This document shows positions 15,580-25,036 of a stretch of 59,985 nt of DNA, piece after piece. Numbering within the stretch: position 1 is the first letter of the stretch; the number at the start of each line of letters is the position of its first letter. The position numbers and the translations under genes are program-made. The notes beneath the pieces are model-generated. The model had not been told where the DNA came from. It did no database searches and saw only the letters and a list, made by a program, of their open reading frames with translations. Source of the DNA: Aquihabitans sp. (GTDB lineage: Bacteria > Actinomycetota > Acidimicrobiia > Acidimicrobiales > Iamiaceae); assembly GCA_025353965.1 (NCBI GenBank), contig JANXNS010000221.1, positions 1-59,985 on the forward strand, in the 5' to 3' direction.

Positions 15580-17871
15580 CTAGCTCACGGCGTGGAGTAG
15601 CGCCCGTTCCAGCTCCGCCCGAGCCGCTGGATTAATGAGCAGCGAACCGTCGGATCTGGTCACGTAGAAGGCGTCGACCACGATGTCTCCGAGGGTATGG
15701 ATCTTGGCCATGCGCACGTCCACATCGAACTCTGCGAACGCACGCGAAACCCGATACAGCAGGCCCATACGATCCGGCGCGTGGACCTCCACCACCGTGG
15801 CGGTGAGCGACGCGGCGTCGTCGAAATGCACCGACGGCGGGGGCAGGCGAGGCGTGACCGTTCGCGACTGGTAGGTGCGAATCCGGTCAGCCAGCCGGGC
15901 CTCAATGGCGAGGCGCTCCTCCAACGCGGCATGAACCAAATCCTCCACCCGGTCCCACGCGATCATCGGCCCGAACTTGGAGATGACCTTGAACTGCTCG
16001 ATGGCCATACCCCCCTCAGTGGCCGCATCGGCCGCCCGCACCCCGAGCCCATTGATGGCCAAGACGCCAGCGACCCGGCTGAACAACCCACGGCGGTCCG
16101 CGGTGATAACGACAATCGTGTCTCCCTCGCCGTGCACCACCGTCTCCCCTGCGGCCATGAGCGCCCGCTGCTCGGCATCGGGGAACTCCGGCATGACCAG
16201 GGAGGCAAGATCCCCACCCCCAAGATGGTGATCCACTCGCCGCACGAGGTCCCGAACCAACTCCGCCTTCCACGTCCCCCACGCCGCCGGGCCGGTAGCC
16301 AGCGAGTCCGCCTCGGTGAGGGCGGCCAGCAGGTACAGGCGGGTCGGATCACCGACCGCATCGGCCACCGACGCAATGGTGGTCTCGTCGGAAATGTCGC
16401 GCCGGGTGGCCACATCGGGCAGCAACAAATGCAGCCGGACCATGTCGACCAAAATCGCCGTGTCGGCCGCGTCGAAACCCATCCGGGGCCCGATCACTGC
16501 GACCAACTCCATGCCCACCTCGGTGTGGTCGCCGGGCAAGCCTTTGCCAATGTCGTGCAACAACGCACCCACCAACAACAAATCTGGCCGCTCCACTCGA
16601 TCGGTCAGCGCCGCCGCATTGGCCGTTGCCTCCAACAGGTGACGGTCCACCGTGAAGCGGTGATAGGCGTTGCGCTGCGGACGATTCCGCACTGCGGCCC
16701 ACTCCGGCAAGTACCGCTCCCACAACCCGGTGTGATCCAGCGCTTCGATCACCCGGATTGCCTCGTGGCCGCCGGCCAAGACGTCCACGAACCGAGCCCG
16801 GAGGTCCGCCGGCCATACCGCCGGCGGCATTGGTGCTCGAGCAGCAAGTTGCGCATGAGCAGCCCGGCTGATCCGTGCGTGCTTGCGGGTGGCGAGAATG
16901 GCCGCCGACAAGATCAGCTCCGGGTGGGTCGACGGGTCGCAGTTCGATTCGAGCTGTACCTGCCCATCACGCACCAGCAACCCCGGGGCCCGATCACGGC
17001 TACGCCACCCCAACAGGCTGGAACCCGCGCTCATAGAGGCGCCCACCCGGTCCCAGGTCTCGTCGGCAATCCAGGCCACCGTGCGCGCCGCTTGGGCCAG
17101 GCCAGCCATGAGCTCGTCGGCCGTACAACCAAGCACCTCGGCCACGCTGTCCTGGTCTTGCAGGGTGAGCCGTTCTGTGGCCCGCTTGGTGAGGCGATGC
17201 AGCTCCACGCGCGCATCGAACAGCACGTGCTCCGCGGCGGACAATGCCTCGGTGTCGCCTTCCTGCAGTACCCCTCGCCCCTGTTCTGCCCACCGGAGCG
17301 CATGGATGTCTCGCAACCCGCCGCGGCCCTCCTTGAGGTCCGGCTCAAGCAGGAAGGCCACCTCCCCGGCCTGCTCCTGACGGGCGGCCACCGACGTGCG
17401 CAACATCGCCAGGTAGCGCTTCGCCTTCTTCCGCCACTGGGCGCGGGCCAACGTGGCCAGCTCCGCGGTGAGTTCTGCGTCACCGGCCAGGTGTCGACAG
17501 GAAAGCAGCGAGGTGGCGGTATCGAGATCGTCGCTGGCTAGCTCCAACGCCTCGGCCACCGTCCGGACCGCGTGGCCCAGCTTGAGGCCTTCGTCCCAAA
17601 CTGGGTACCAGAGCTTCTCTGCTACTTCTGCCGGCACCGTCTTTGAGCGGTGCAGGAGCAAAAGGTCCAGATCGGAAGCCGGAGCGAGATCTCCCCGTCC
17701 GAACCCGCCGACGGCCACCAGGGCCAGGCCCTCCGCCCCCACCTCGGCCGCCGCCGCGTCGAACCGCTCGATCAGCCAGGGGTCCACCGCACCCCGCCAG
17801 GCATCGGAGAACGCCATACCTCGAAGGCTCGTGTCGGCACGAAATCGGTCAAGGTCGTCGGCGAGGGTCAC
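15580..17871 (-). CDS. glnD: [protein-PII] uridylyltransferase / UMP-removing enzyme
   Basis: 763 residues from GTG 17871. The nucleotidyltransferase active site is VGGFGRGDLAPASDLDLLLL. A central GlnD-type domain with LEPDLKEGRGGLRDIHALRW follows, then an HD domain (LLVGALLHDIGKGLPGDHTEVG) for deuridylylation. Two C-terminal ACT domains follow: one around VVITADRRGLFSRVAGVLAINGLGV and one around VEVHAPDRMGLLYRVSRAFAEFDVDVRMAKI. GlnD senses glutamine and modifies PII to control nitrogen assimilation. No glnB/glnK is in the window. The track start lies inside the upstream gene; GTG 17871 is 17 nt downstream of that gene's stop. Confidence 0.95.
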   Translation of the reverse strand: MTLADDLDRFRADTSLRGMAFSDAWRGAVDPWLIERFDAAAAEVGAEGLALVAVGGFGRGDLAPASDLDLLLLHRSKTVPAEVAEKLWYPVWDEGLKLGHAVRTVAEALELASDDLDTATSLLSCRHLAGDAELTAELATLARAQWRKKAKRYLAMLRTSVAARQEQAGEVAFLLEPDLKEGRGGLRDIHALRWAEQGRGVLQEGDTEALSAAEHVLFDARVELHRLTKRATERLTLQDQDSVAEVLGCTADELMAGLAQAARTVAWIADETWDRVGASMSAGSSLLGWRSRDRAPGLLVRDGQVQLESNCDPSTHPELILSAAILATRKHARISRAAHAQLAARAPMPPAVWPADLRARFVDVLAGGHEAIRVIEALDHTGLWERYLPEWAAVRNRPQRNAYHRFTVDRHLLEATANAAALTDRVERPDLLLVGALLHDIGKGLPGDHTEVGMELVAVIGPRMGFDAADTAILVDMVRLHLLLPDVATRRDISDETTIASVADAVGDPTRLYLLAALTEADSLATGPAAWGTWKAELVRDLVRRVDHHLGGGDLASLVMPEFPDAEQRALMAAGETVVHGEGDTIVVITADRRGLFSRVAGVLAINGLGVRAADAATEGGMAIEQFKVISKFGPMIAWDRVEDLVHAALEERLAIEARLADRIRTYQSRTVTPRLPPPSVHFDDAASLTATVVEVHAPDRMGLLYRVSRAFAEFDVDVRMAKIHTLGDIVVDAFYVTRSDGSLLINPAARAELERALLHAVS

Positions 17872-17888
17872 GAGTGTCCAGCGAGAAG

Positions 17889-19244
17889 TCAGGAACGGGT
17901 GGGACGTGCCGTCAGCGCAGCGGCGGCCTCTTGTGCGGCCACCTGGAACGGGTCCCACAACGGCGACGCTGATGGCGCATAGGCGAGGTCGAGGTCGAGC
18001 ATGTCGGCCGCGCTGAGGCGACCAACAATGGCCGCCGCCATGGTGTCGATGCGCTTGCCCACGCGATCAGCCCCAATGATCTGGGCGCCGACCAGGCGGC
18101 CGGTCCCTCGCTCGGCCAACACCCTCGCGGTAACGGCGAGGTTGCCCGGGAAGTACCCAGCTCGGCTGGTGGACTCGGCCGTGCCGACCACAACGTCTAT
18201 GCCGGCCGCCTTGGCCTCCACCTGACTCAGGCCGGTCCGGGCCACCTCGACCTCGCAGATGCGAGTGATCGCCGTGCCCAACACCCCCGGGAATGAGGCG
18301 TAGCCGCCACCCAAGTTGGCGCCGGCCACCCGACCCGTCTTGTTGGCCACGGTGCCCAACGCAATGTGGACCCGTTCCCGGCTGACCAGATGGAACGTGT
18401 CGGCACAATCACCGGCCGAATAGACGCCCTGAGCACTGGTCCGCTGACGATGGTCCACCCGAATGGCGCCTTTGACACCAAGGTCCAACCCGGCGTCCGC
18501 CGCCAAACCCGAAGCCGGAGCGACACCAAGGCCAAGGACCACGAGATCGGCGGGAATGTTCCCATTGGCGGTGTGGACCACGTGGTCCCCGAAACCCTCC
18601 ACCGCGGTACCGCAGCGCACATCGACCCCATAGCGGCGCAGCACGTCAGCCAGCTTGGCGCCAAGGTCTTCATCGACGGTCCGCATGGGCTGCGGGGCAC
18701 CGTCGACGAGGGTGACCTGAGCCCCCCGGTCCACGAACGCCTCCGCCATCTCGAGCCCGATGTAGCCACCGCCAACCACAACAACCTGCCGGGGCTTGTC
18801 CTTTACGGCTTCGAGCAACCGGGCGGCATCGGTGAGGTTCTGCACGCCGTAGATCCAGGGGGCATCTATGCCCGGAAGATCTGGCCGAATGGGCTTGGCC
18901 CCGGTGGCAATGTGCAGCAGATCGAAGCCCAAGTTGAACGTGCGGCTCTGATCCAGGGCCCGCACCTCAACCCGGCGGGCGTCCAGGTCAACGCCCATCA
19001 CCTGATGACGGATACGCACGTCTATGCGGTGCCGATCGCGGAATTCCTGGGGGGTGCGCACCACCAGATCGTTCAGCGCCTCAACCGCCCCGCCGACGAG
19101 GTATGGAATCCCACAGGCAGAGTACGAGGTGTAGGACCCCTGCTCGAGGGCAACAATCTCAAGGTCCGGGCGCCCCCGCCGCGCACTGGTGGCCGCTGTC
19201 ATCCCGGCCGCGTCGCCACCGATCACCACCAAACGATCTGCCAT
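17889..19244 (-). CDS. FAD-dependent pyridine nucleotide-disulfide oxidoreductase (CoA-disulfide reductase / NADH oxidase type)
   Basis: 451 residues from ATG 19244 (MADRLVVIGGDAAGMTAATSARRGRPDLEIVALEQG). SYTSYSACGIPYLVGG has the single redox Cys (SxxxCGxPY) of CoA-disulfide reductases and NADH oxidases/peroxidases. VVVVGGGYIGLEMAEAFVDRG is the NAD(P)H site and GVYSAGDCAD the second FAD site, with a C-terminal dimerisation domain. It likely maintains CoA thiol redox or detoxifies oxygen species. TACTGT 6 nt before the ATG fixes the start; the track adds 40 codons. It probably drives co-transcription of glnD. Confidence 0.9.
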   Translation of the reverse strand: MADRLVVIGGDAAGMTAATSARRGRPDLEIVALEQGSYTSYSACGIPYLVGGAVEALNDLVVRTPQEFRDRHRIDVRIRHQVMGVDLDARRVEVRALDQSRTFNLGFDLLHIATGAKPIRPDLPGIDAPWIYGVQNLTDAARLLEAVKDKPRQVVVVGGGYIGLEMAEAFVDRGAQVTLVDGAPQPMRTVDEDLGAKLADVLRRYGVDVRCGTAVEGFGDHVVHTANGNIPADLVVLGLGVAPASGLAADAGLDLGVKGAIRVDHRQRTSAQGVYSAGDCADTFHLVSRERVHIALGTVANKTGRVAGANLGGGYASFPGVLGTAITRICEVEVARTGLSQVEAKAAGIDVVVGTAESTSRAGYFPGNLAVTARVLAERGTGRLVGAQIIGADRVGKRIDTMAAAIVGRLSAADMLDLDLAYAPSASPLWDPFQVAAQEAAAALTARPTRS

Positions 19245-19315
19245 GCGCGCACAGTAGTGGGGTGAGGCCCGGCATCGGCGCGCCGGGCGTTGGGCCGGCG
19301 TGCGAGACTCCGTAC

Positions 19316-19492
19316 ATGGCTGTTCGCCAGGACTGTCGCCACTACTCCACCCGCACCACCCCAACCGGGGAACAGATCCAGCGGTGCCGCGTCGATGCCA
19401 ACGAAAAGACGCCGTTCGCCTGCCCCGATTTTTGCCTGTTCTTCGAGCCGAGGTCGATCACTGACGCCGGCTGGCAGCGCTTCGACAGCTAG
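19316..19492 (+). CDS. four-cysteine mini-protein, possible zinc ribbon (58 aa)
   Basis: MAVRQDCRHYSTRTTPTGEQIQRCRVD, then PFACPDFCLFFEPRSITDAGW. Cys residues in DCRHY, QRCRV and ACPDFC, plus nearby His, make a plausible C-x-x-H / C-x-x-x-C metal site. I recall similar short hypothetical proteins in actinobacteria but know of no function. The track starts 71 codons too early, antisense to the flavoprotein. It sits 15 nt before an Rrf2 regulator and may be in its operon. Confidence 0.6.
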   Translation: MAVRQDCRHYSTRTTPTGEQIQRCRVDANEKTPFACPDFCLFFEPRSITDAGWQRFDS

Positions 19493-19507
19493 GACTGCAC
19501 CCGTCAG

Positions 19508-19981
19508 ATGCGCACCACCGCCAAGGTCGACTACGCCGTCCGGGCCGCTATCGAACTAGCCCGGGCCTACCCCACCGGGGACGACCGGCCCACCCCGCTG
19601 ACCCGCCAAGCCATTGCCGACGCCCAAGCGATCCCGTCCAAATTCCTTGAACACATCCTGGCGGACCTCAAACGCAGCCAACTCGTAGGCAGCGTCCGCG
19701 GGGCCGACGGCGGCTACTGGCTGGCCCGCCCACCCGACGAAATCACCATGGCCGACATCATCCGCGCCGCAGAAGGCCCCCTGGCCGACGTGCGGGGTGA
19801 ACGCCCCGACGCCCTCGACTACCCCGATGACCTCCAAGTACTCCAACGAGCCTGGGTGGCCGTGCGAGCCAACCTCCGGGCCGTTCTTGAACGGGTCACC
19901 TTGGCCGACCTACGCGACGGCCAACTGGTGGCCGACGTGGAAGCGTTGGCCGCCGAGCCAGACTCCTGGGTCACTCGCTAA
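19508..19981 (+). CDS. Rrf2-family transcriptional regulator
   Basis: 157 residues: MRTTAKVDYAVRAAIELARAYPTGDD, then RQAIADAQAIPSKFLEHILADLKRSQLVGSVRGADGGYWLARPPDEITMADIIRAAEGPLADV. This is the Rrf2 winged-helix with the G-x-x-G-G-Y-x-L-A wing. There is no Cys, so the iron-sulfur or NO-sensing mode of IscR/NsrR is not available and it must respond to something else. It is convergent with the next gene, overlapping by 11 bp at the 3' ends. Confidence 0.9.
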   Translation: MRTTAKVDYAVRAAIELARAYPTGDDRPTPLTRQAIADAQAIPSKFLEHILADLKRSQLVGSVRGADGGYWLARPPDEITMADIIRAAEGPLADVRGERPDALDYPDDLQVLQRAWVAVRANLRAVLERVTLADLRDGQLVADVEALAAEPDSWVTR

Positions 19982-20321
19982 CGCCACCAACCCGACCGGC
20001 GAGGGTGGCGAAGAACCGCGACCGGGGCAACACCTCGGCGCAACCCGCCGCCCGCGCCCGTTCCAGCAGCTCGGTGTCGACGTGGCTGGCGAAGGCCACG
20101 ATCTCCCCCGCAACCTGACCAAGTCCTTCGATCACGCCCGGCCGAGACAGGTCGACCACAACAAGGTCGCCATCTCGGGCCTCCGCGGCCAGAGCCGCGG
20201 GGCCGGACACGTGCACAACTGGGATCGCACCTAGCCGGCCGAGGCGGGACCGGTCCATGAGGTCCGGCACGAACGCCACCACCCGGTTTGGCCGGCGCCG
20301 CTGGTCCTCCGATTCAATCAT
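19971..20321 (-). CDS. receiver-like small protein of unknown function
   Basis: 116 residues from ATG 20321. RVVAFVPDLMDRSRLGRLGAIPVVHVSG, DLVVVDLSRPGVIEGLGQV, EIVAFASHVDTELLERARAAGCAEVLPRSRF resembles a CheY-like fold with the central Asp in VVDLSRP and an FxSHV strand in place of the usual A/T-x-H strand. A phosphoacceptor role is possible but the full acidic pocket is not evident. The ATG overlaps the stop of the upstream gene (ATGA), so the two are coupled. I do not recognise a named family. Confidence 0.65.
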   Translation of the reverse strand: MIESEDQRRRPNRVVAFVPDLMDRSRLGRLGAIPVVHVSGPAALAAEARDGDLVVVDLSRPGVIEGLGQVAGEIVAFASHVDTELLERARAAGCAEVLPRSRFFATLAGRVGGVSE

Positions 20322-20803
20322 CGGAGACCCTCCTGCCGGCGCCGGGCCAGCACCACATGGGCCTTGGCCGCGCCCCAAACCAAACCCGGCTCGTGCAGCG
20401 CAGGGTCCAAATCCGCAAACGATGCAACCGCCAACTCATACACGTCGCCGGGAAACGCCCGCTCCAAAAACTCATCACGCACGACCGCTGGCACCCCCGC
20501 ACCGACCAGAACCGCAGTGGGAAATCGCACCGCACCACGCAGCACCGCCAAAGGCCCGGTGCGTTGCTGGTCCACATCGGTGGCCAGGAGGTCCCGCAAT
20601 TCCTGGCCGACCTCACGGGCAGCTCGCTCACCAGCCGCGGCCGCCGCCTCCGCCAACGGCGCCGCCGAACCCGGGCGCCACTGATCGGCCCGCAAGGCAA
20701 CGCAGCGAGACACCCATGGCCCGAGCGCCGCACAAACCCCATCGGCCAGCAGGGTGCCATAGCCCGCCAGGAACTCGGCATCGGAGTTGGCATCGCGGCC
20801 CAT
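20318..20803 (-). CDS. conserved hypothetical protein
   Basis: 161-residue helical protein: DAEFLAGYGTLLADGVCAALGPWVSRCVALRADQW, ARREVGQ-type helix EAAAAAGERAAREVGQELRDLL, then FPTAVLVGAGVPAVVRDEFLERAFPGDVYELAVASFADLDPALHEPGLVWGAAKAHVVLARRR. No family recognised. TAGGTT 7 nt upstream of the ATG marks a leaderless promoter, so this is the first gene of a two-gene unit with the receiver-like protein. Confidence 0.68.
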   Translation of the reverse strand: MGRDANSDAEFLAGYGTLLADGVCAALGPWVSRCVALRADQWRPGSAAPLAEAAAAAGERAAREVGQELRDLLATDVDQQRTGPLAVLRGAVRFPTAVLVGAGVPAVVRDEFLERAFPGDVYELAVASFADLDPALHEPGLVWGAAKAHVVLARRRQEGLR

Positions 20804-20921
20804 GGGGACGAACCTACTGCCATGACCTGGAACGAGGGCCCGTGATCATCCGGGCGTTCTCGGTGTTCGAATCGATCGACCGGGCCAAACCTGAGACGCC
20901 GCCGCGGTAACCTGGCCTGCG

Positions 20922-22409
20922 ATGCGTCGCTCCCCCCACCTCATTGCAACCACCCTGATCCTCACCATCACCTTGGCGGTGGCCAACACGGTCGCCGCCC
21001 AAAGCCCACCACCCGTTTCCCCTCGGGTTGTCGGCGGGTCCATCACCACGCAGGGTCAATTTCCCTGGGCTGCCGCCGTGATCTACCGGGGGGCGAGCCG
21101 CACCCAAGGGTTCCATTGCGGGGCGACGGTGCTCTCTCGATCTTGGCTGCTCACCGCCGCCCACTGCGTGGTCGTTGCCAGCACGCTTGAGCCGCTGGAT
21201 CCAAACACCTTCGATGTGCTCACCGGCACCAACTCGCTCCTCGAGAACAGTGGCGGTCAGCGGCTGCCCGTGGCCGCCGTCTACCGCCACCCGGGCTACA
21301 CGGGGGAGGCCAACGACTTTGACTTCGCCCTCCTTCGGCTCACCCATCCCACCAATGCCCCGGCCATCACCGTCATCGGCCTGTCGCCCAGCGAGCAGGC
21401 TCTAGACAATGCCGGCGTCACTGCCACCGCGATCGGCTGGGGTATCACCGCCGAGCAGGCGCAATCGGTAGAGCCGGTGGCGCGCTTCGTCGGTGTGCCG
21501 ATCCAGCCCGACGAAACCTGCGCCAGCGCCTACCCGCAATCGCCGGATCCCGACGCGTTGGAGGGATACGAATTCCGCGCCGAATCGATGTTTTGCGCGG
21601 GGCCACTGAGCGGCGGCATGGACACCTGTCAGGGAGACTCGGGCGGGCCAATCGTCGTGCCCGTTGGCAACAGCGTGCGCCTGGCGGGCGTGGTCTCGTG
21701 GGGCCTCGGCTGTGCCCGTCCCAGCAAACCCGGCGTCTATGGCCGCCTCACGTCGGCCAGCAGTTGGATCGGGCTGGAACGGCGCTTCGGACCCTTCAAC
21801 CCCACCGGCACTGCCTTCATCCGACGCCAATACGCGGACTTCCTCAACCGAAACCCGTCCGGCTCAGAGTCCATTGGCTGGACCATTGCGCTCCGCAACT
21901 CGGCCCCCTCCACCCTCATCACCCAACTAGCCGCGAACCGGGCATGGCAAGACAATGCGGGAGCGATCACCCGCCTCTACCAATCCGGGCTGGGCCGCAA
22001 CCCCTCAACATCCAGCTTGCGGATCTCCGTGGGGCTCCGTTGGCACACCAGCCTGGCCAACATTGCCCCGTACTTCTCGGCCAGCTACGCCAACCTGAGC
22101 GACGACGCCTACGTGGCCCGGCTGTACTCCACTGCCCTCGGCCAGGCATCCACCCCCACCCAGCGGGCACGGTGGGTAAACCTCCTGACCCACGGCACCA
22201 CCCGGGGGGACGTGCTGGTGTTCTTCACTGAATCCACCGGATCCAAGACCCGGACGGCCACCGATGTGCGGGTCATCAGCACCTGGTTCGGGCTCCTCCG
22301 CGAGGCGCCCACCCCCGGCGAGATCAGCGCCAGCCAGGCCAAGAGCCAGGTCGCCCTGGTCGACTATCTCCGCACCAGTTACCCCTACGCCTCCCGCTTT
22401 ACCGGGTGA
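20922..22409 (+). CDS. secreted trypsin-like serine protease with C-terminal DUF4214-type region
   Basis: 495 residues. An Ala-rich signal peptide ends near TVAAQ. The mature start [17 protein letters not shown] is the classical S1 activation site (R-VVGG). The catalytic triad is His81 (LTAAHC), Asp134 (NDFDFALL) and Ser241 (CQGDSGGP). Asp235, six residues before Ser241, corresponds to trypsin Asp189, predicting cleavage after Arg/Lys. From about residue 295 the sequence changes to [22 protein letters not shown] and later [12 protein letters not shown] repeats, a DUF4214-like helical module. TAACCT 8 nt before the ATG suggests a leaderless mRNA. Confidence 0.9.
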   Translation: MRRSPHLIATTLILTITLAVANTVAAQSPPPVSPRVVGGSITTQGQFPWAAAVIYRGASRTQGFHCGATVLSRSWLLTAAHCVVVASTLEPLDPNTFDVLTGTNSLLENSGGQRLPVAAVYRHPGYTGEANDFDFALLRLTHPTNAPAITVIGLSPSEQALDNAGVTATAIGWGITAEQAQSVEPVARFVGVPIQPDETCASAYPQSPDPDALEGYEFRAESMFCAGPLSGGMDTCQGDSGGPIVVPVGNSVRLAGVVSWGLGCARPSKPGVYGRLTSASSWIGLERRFGPFNPTGTAFIRRQYADFLNRNPSGSESIGWTIALRNSAPSTLITQLAANRAWQDNAGAITRLYQSGLGRNPSTSSLRISVGLRWHTSLANIAPYFSASYANLSDDAYVARLYSTALGQASTPTQRARWVNLLTHGTTRGDVLVFFTESTGSKTRTATDVRVISTWFGLLREAPTPGEISASQAKSQVALVDYLRTSYPYASRFTG

Positions 22410-22464
22410 CCGACACCGCCGCCTACCGGGCCGCAAGCCTTCAGGGTCGACAGATGCCCGCCGA

Positions 22465-22470
22465 TAGGCT
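22465..22470 (+). promoter_or_regulatory. -10 box candidate of the exopolysaccharide operon
   Basis: TAGGCT would place the transcript start near 22477, leaving a short leader with the ribosome binding site AGGAG before GTG 22500. No good -35 hexamer is visible. Confidence 0.4.
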
Positions 22471-22499
22471 CCACGCACTTTGACCAGACAGGAGCTCGG

Positions 22500-23435
22500 G
22501 TGACCAGCGGGACAACGGGATATGACCAGGCACCGTTCGCCTTGAGCGTGGTCATCTCCACCCACAGCCGCCCGGTTCAGCTGCGCGAAGCCATCTCGGC
22601 CATTCGCAATCAGGACCTTGCCGAGCCCATCGAGATTCTGGTGGTGTGGGACAAGACCGAGCCTGAGTGGGATCTCGCCTCTGATGATCCGCACCGAACC
22701 GTCCGAATCCTGGCCAACAGCCGTACCCCGGGGCTGCCCGGAAGCCGCAACTGTGGCGCCGCTGCCGCCACCGCGGCCTTTCTGGGATTCTGCGACGATG
22801 ACGACCTCTGGCTCCCGGCGAAAGCCCGTACCCAACTCGCCCTGCTAGCGGCCACCGGGGCCGACGTCTGCTCATCGGGACTGGAAGTCCTCATCGACGG
22901 GCAGATCATCCCCCGCCGCGGGGTAGACGGGGTACTCCACCACGTTGATCTGCTCCGCACCCGACGGATGGAGGCCTATATGGGCACGGCCATGGTTCGA
23001 GCCACGGCCTTCTGGGGGGCCATCGGCCCACTCGACGAGCACATCCCCGGCGGCTACGCCGAGGACTACGAGTGGATGCTACGGGCCACCCGCAACGCCC
23101 CGGTCCCCGTCTCGCCCGAACCGCTGCTGCAGATGCGCTGGATTGGGCAATCGCATTTCCGCGACCAATGGCCCGACTGGGAAGCGGCCCTGAGCCAAGT
23201 GTTGGCCGACAACCCCGAGTTCTCCACCGAACCGCGAGGTCGGGCCCGAGTAGAAGGCCAAATCGCCGTGGCCATCGCCGCCCAGGGACGACGAGCCGAT
23301 GCCCTGCGCCAGATCCGCACCACACTTAAATGGTCGGGGCGCGAGCCGCGTGCGGCCATTGCGCTCGCCGTGGTGGCCGGGGTTCCCGCCGCCAAAGTCT
23401 CCGCCTTCTTGAATAAGCGCGGGCGGGGTATCTGA
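22500..23435 (+). CDS. family 2 glycosyltransferase
   Basis: 311 residues: FALSVVISTHSRPVQLREAISAIRNQ, EILVVWDK, GLPGSRNCGAAAATAAFLGFCDDDDLWLPAKA. The GT-A fold donor site DDDD and later AEDYEWMLRATRN (acidic motif) are intact. It transfers a sugar from an NDP-sugar to a growing glycan in the cytoplasm. A strong AGGAG precedes the GTG start. It is the first gene of a tightly packed polysaccharide block (2-nt gap to the flippase). Confidence 0.9.
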   Translation: MTSGTTGYDQAPFALSVVISTHSRPVQLREAISAIRNQDLAEPIEILVVWDKTEPEWDLASDDPHRTVRILANSRTPGLPGSRNCGAAAATAAFLGFCDDDDLWLPAKARTQLALLAATGADVCSSGLEVLIDGQIIPRRGVDGVLHHVDLLRTRRMEAYMGTAMVRATAFWGAIGPLDEHIPGGYAEDYEWMLRATRNAPVPVSPEPLLQMRWIGQSHFRDQWPDWEAALSQVLADNPEFSTEPRGRARVEGQIAVAIAAQGRRADALRQIRTTLKWSGREPRAAIALAVVAGVPAAKVSAFLNKRGRGI

Positions 23436-23437
23436 CC

Positions 23438-25036
23438 ATGGCAACCACCGAGCCGGGGGACCTCCGTCCGGCACCGGGTGCCTCCGCGTCCCTCGTCGCC
23501 GGTGTGGCCCGTGGTGGTGCCGCCAACCTCATTGGGGCCGTGATCTACGGCCTGTCCGGGTTCGTCCTGCTCATCGTCCTCAACCGCTCCCTCGGGGTAC
23601 GCGCCGCAGGCGTGGTGGTGGTGGCCATCGCCACCTTCAACATCGTCACCGTGATGGCTGGTATTGGTACTTCCACTGGCTTGGTGCGCGCTATCAGCCA
23701 CCTCAGGGCCACCAACCGGGCTCAAGACATTCCGGCCGCTATCCACATTGCCCTCGTCCCCGTCGCCATGCTGAGCCTGGCAGTCACCGCCGTGCTGTGG
23801 GTTTCTGCGCCGCAGCTCGCCGAGATCTTTGCCAGCGGTACCCGGGCCGACGAAGTCACCGGTGTCCTGCGAACCATGGTGATCTTCGTCCCCTTTGCCA
23901 CGCTCCACGCCGTGGTGGTCCAGGCCACACGCGGCTTCGACACCATGCTGCCGCAGGTCCTGATCGAGAAGATTGGCCGTTCCCTTTCGCTCCCGATCGT
24001 GGCCGGCGGGGCGGCCGCCCTGGGTATGGGACCCCGCGGGGTAGGGGCCGCATGGGCCGCCAGCAACGTGCCCGCCCTGGCTCTGTCCAGCCTGTCGCTG
24101 TATCGGCGAGTCCAACGGGCCGTGGCTGCATCGGGGGCACCCCCCACCCCGGCCACTCCGATCATGCGCCGAGAATTCTGGGCCTATACCGGGCCCCGAG
24201 CAGTGGCCCAATCATCCAATGTGATCATCAACTGGTTCGACACGGTGCTGGTGGGCGCCATCATGTCAACCACTGCGGCGGGCATCTACGCCTCCGGCAC
24301 CCGATATCTCCTGCCCGGCCTGTTCGCAGCCGATGCATTGGTCCAGGTGATCTCTCCTCGCCTCAGCGGACTGTTGGCCGTAGGCAAACGGTCCGAAGCC
24401 GCATCTCTGGTCCAGGTGGTGGGCGGTTGGCAGGTGGCCGTGATGTGGCCGATCTACCTGATCACGTTGCTGTTCCCCACCCCGCTGCTCACGGTGTTTG
24501 GCCCCGAGGTCATCCAGGCCAAGGGGGCACTCATCGCTCTATCGATTGCCATGCTGATCAGCACCCCAACGGGCCCAGCTGGAGCGGTGATCCTGATGGC
24601 CGGCAGGAGCCGCCAGGCCATGATCGTCACCCTGATAGTGCTCGTGGTGAACATTGGCGGCAACCTCATCTTCGTTCCCCGCTATGGCCTCACCGCCGCC
24701 GGGATCGTGTGGGGAGCCAGCATCGTGGTGGCGGCAATCATCCACACGTACCAAACCAACTGGTCTATGGGCCTACGCACGATTGGCCGCCCTGCCTTCT
24801 TGGGCGTGGCCATCTCGGCGCTCACCGTCGGTGCCGTTGGCGTGGCCGCTCGCCTCACCCATGGAGATGACCTCGTCGGCCTCCTGGCCACTTGTAGCAT
24901 CGGCGGCGTCCTGTACGGGGCTGGGCTCTGGATTTTCAGGTCCCCAATGCACCTGGATTCCTGGTGGTCCGGCATCCGCCGCCGATCAACCCCTGGGCCC
25001 AACGACGCGGCACTGCCCGCACAAGGATCTGTCTGA
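23438..25036 (+). CDS. polysaccharide flippase (Wzx/MOP superfamily)
   Basis: 532-residue membrane protein with about 12-14 hydrophobic segments, e.g. LIGAVIYGLSGFVLLIVLNRSLG, VVVVAIATFNIVTVMAGIG and TAAGIVWGASIVVAAIIH. The pattern of an amphipathic first helix (ARGGAANLIGAVIYGLSGF) and GTRYLLPGLFAADALVQVISPRLSGLL in the second half fits MOP-type flippases that move lipid-linked glycans across the membrane. It overlaps the next gene by one base (TGATG). Confidence 0.88.
   Translation: MATTEPGDLRPAPGASASLVAGVARGGAANLIGAVIYGLSGFVLLIVLNRSLGVRAAGVVVVAIATFNIVTVMAGIGTSTGLVRAISHLRATNRAQDIPAAIHIALVPVAMLSLAVTAVLWVSAPQLAEIFASGTRADEVTGVLRTMVIFVPFATLHAVVVQATRGFDTMLPQVLIEKIGRSLSLPIVAGGAAALGMGPRGVGAAWAASNVPALALSSLSLYRRVQRAVAASGAPPTPATPIMRREFWAYTGPRAVAQSSNVIINWFDTVLVGAIMSTTAAGIYASGTRYLLPGLFAADALVQVISPRLSGLLAVGKRSEAASLVQVVGGWQVAVMWPIYLITLLFPTPLLTVFGPEVIQAKGALIALSIAMLISTPTGPAGAVILMAGRSRQAMIVTLIVLVVNIGGNLIFVPRYGLTAAGIVWGASIVVAAIIHTYQTNWSMGLRTIGRPAFLGVAISALTVGAVGVAARLTHGDDLVGLLATCSIGGVLYGAGLWIFRSPMHLDSWWSGIRRRSTPGPNDAALPAQGSV

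Noticed and set aside
15697-17541. 614-codon plus-strand frame opposite glnD
   Set aside because: Rich in His/Arg/Gln/Pro with no motif; glnD on the other strand has every conserved block.
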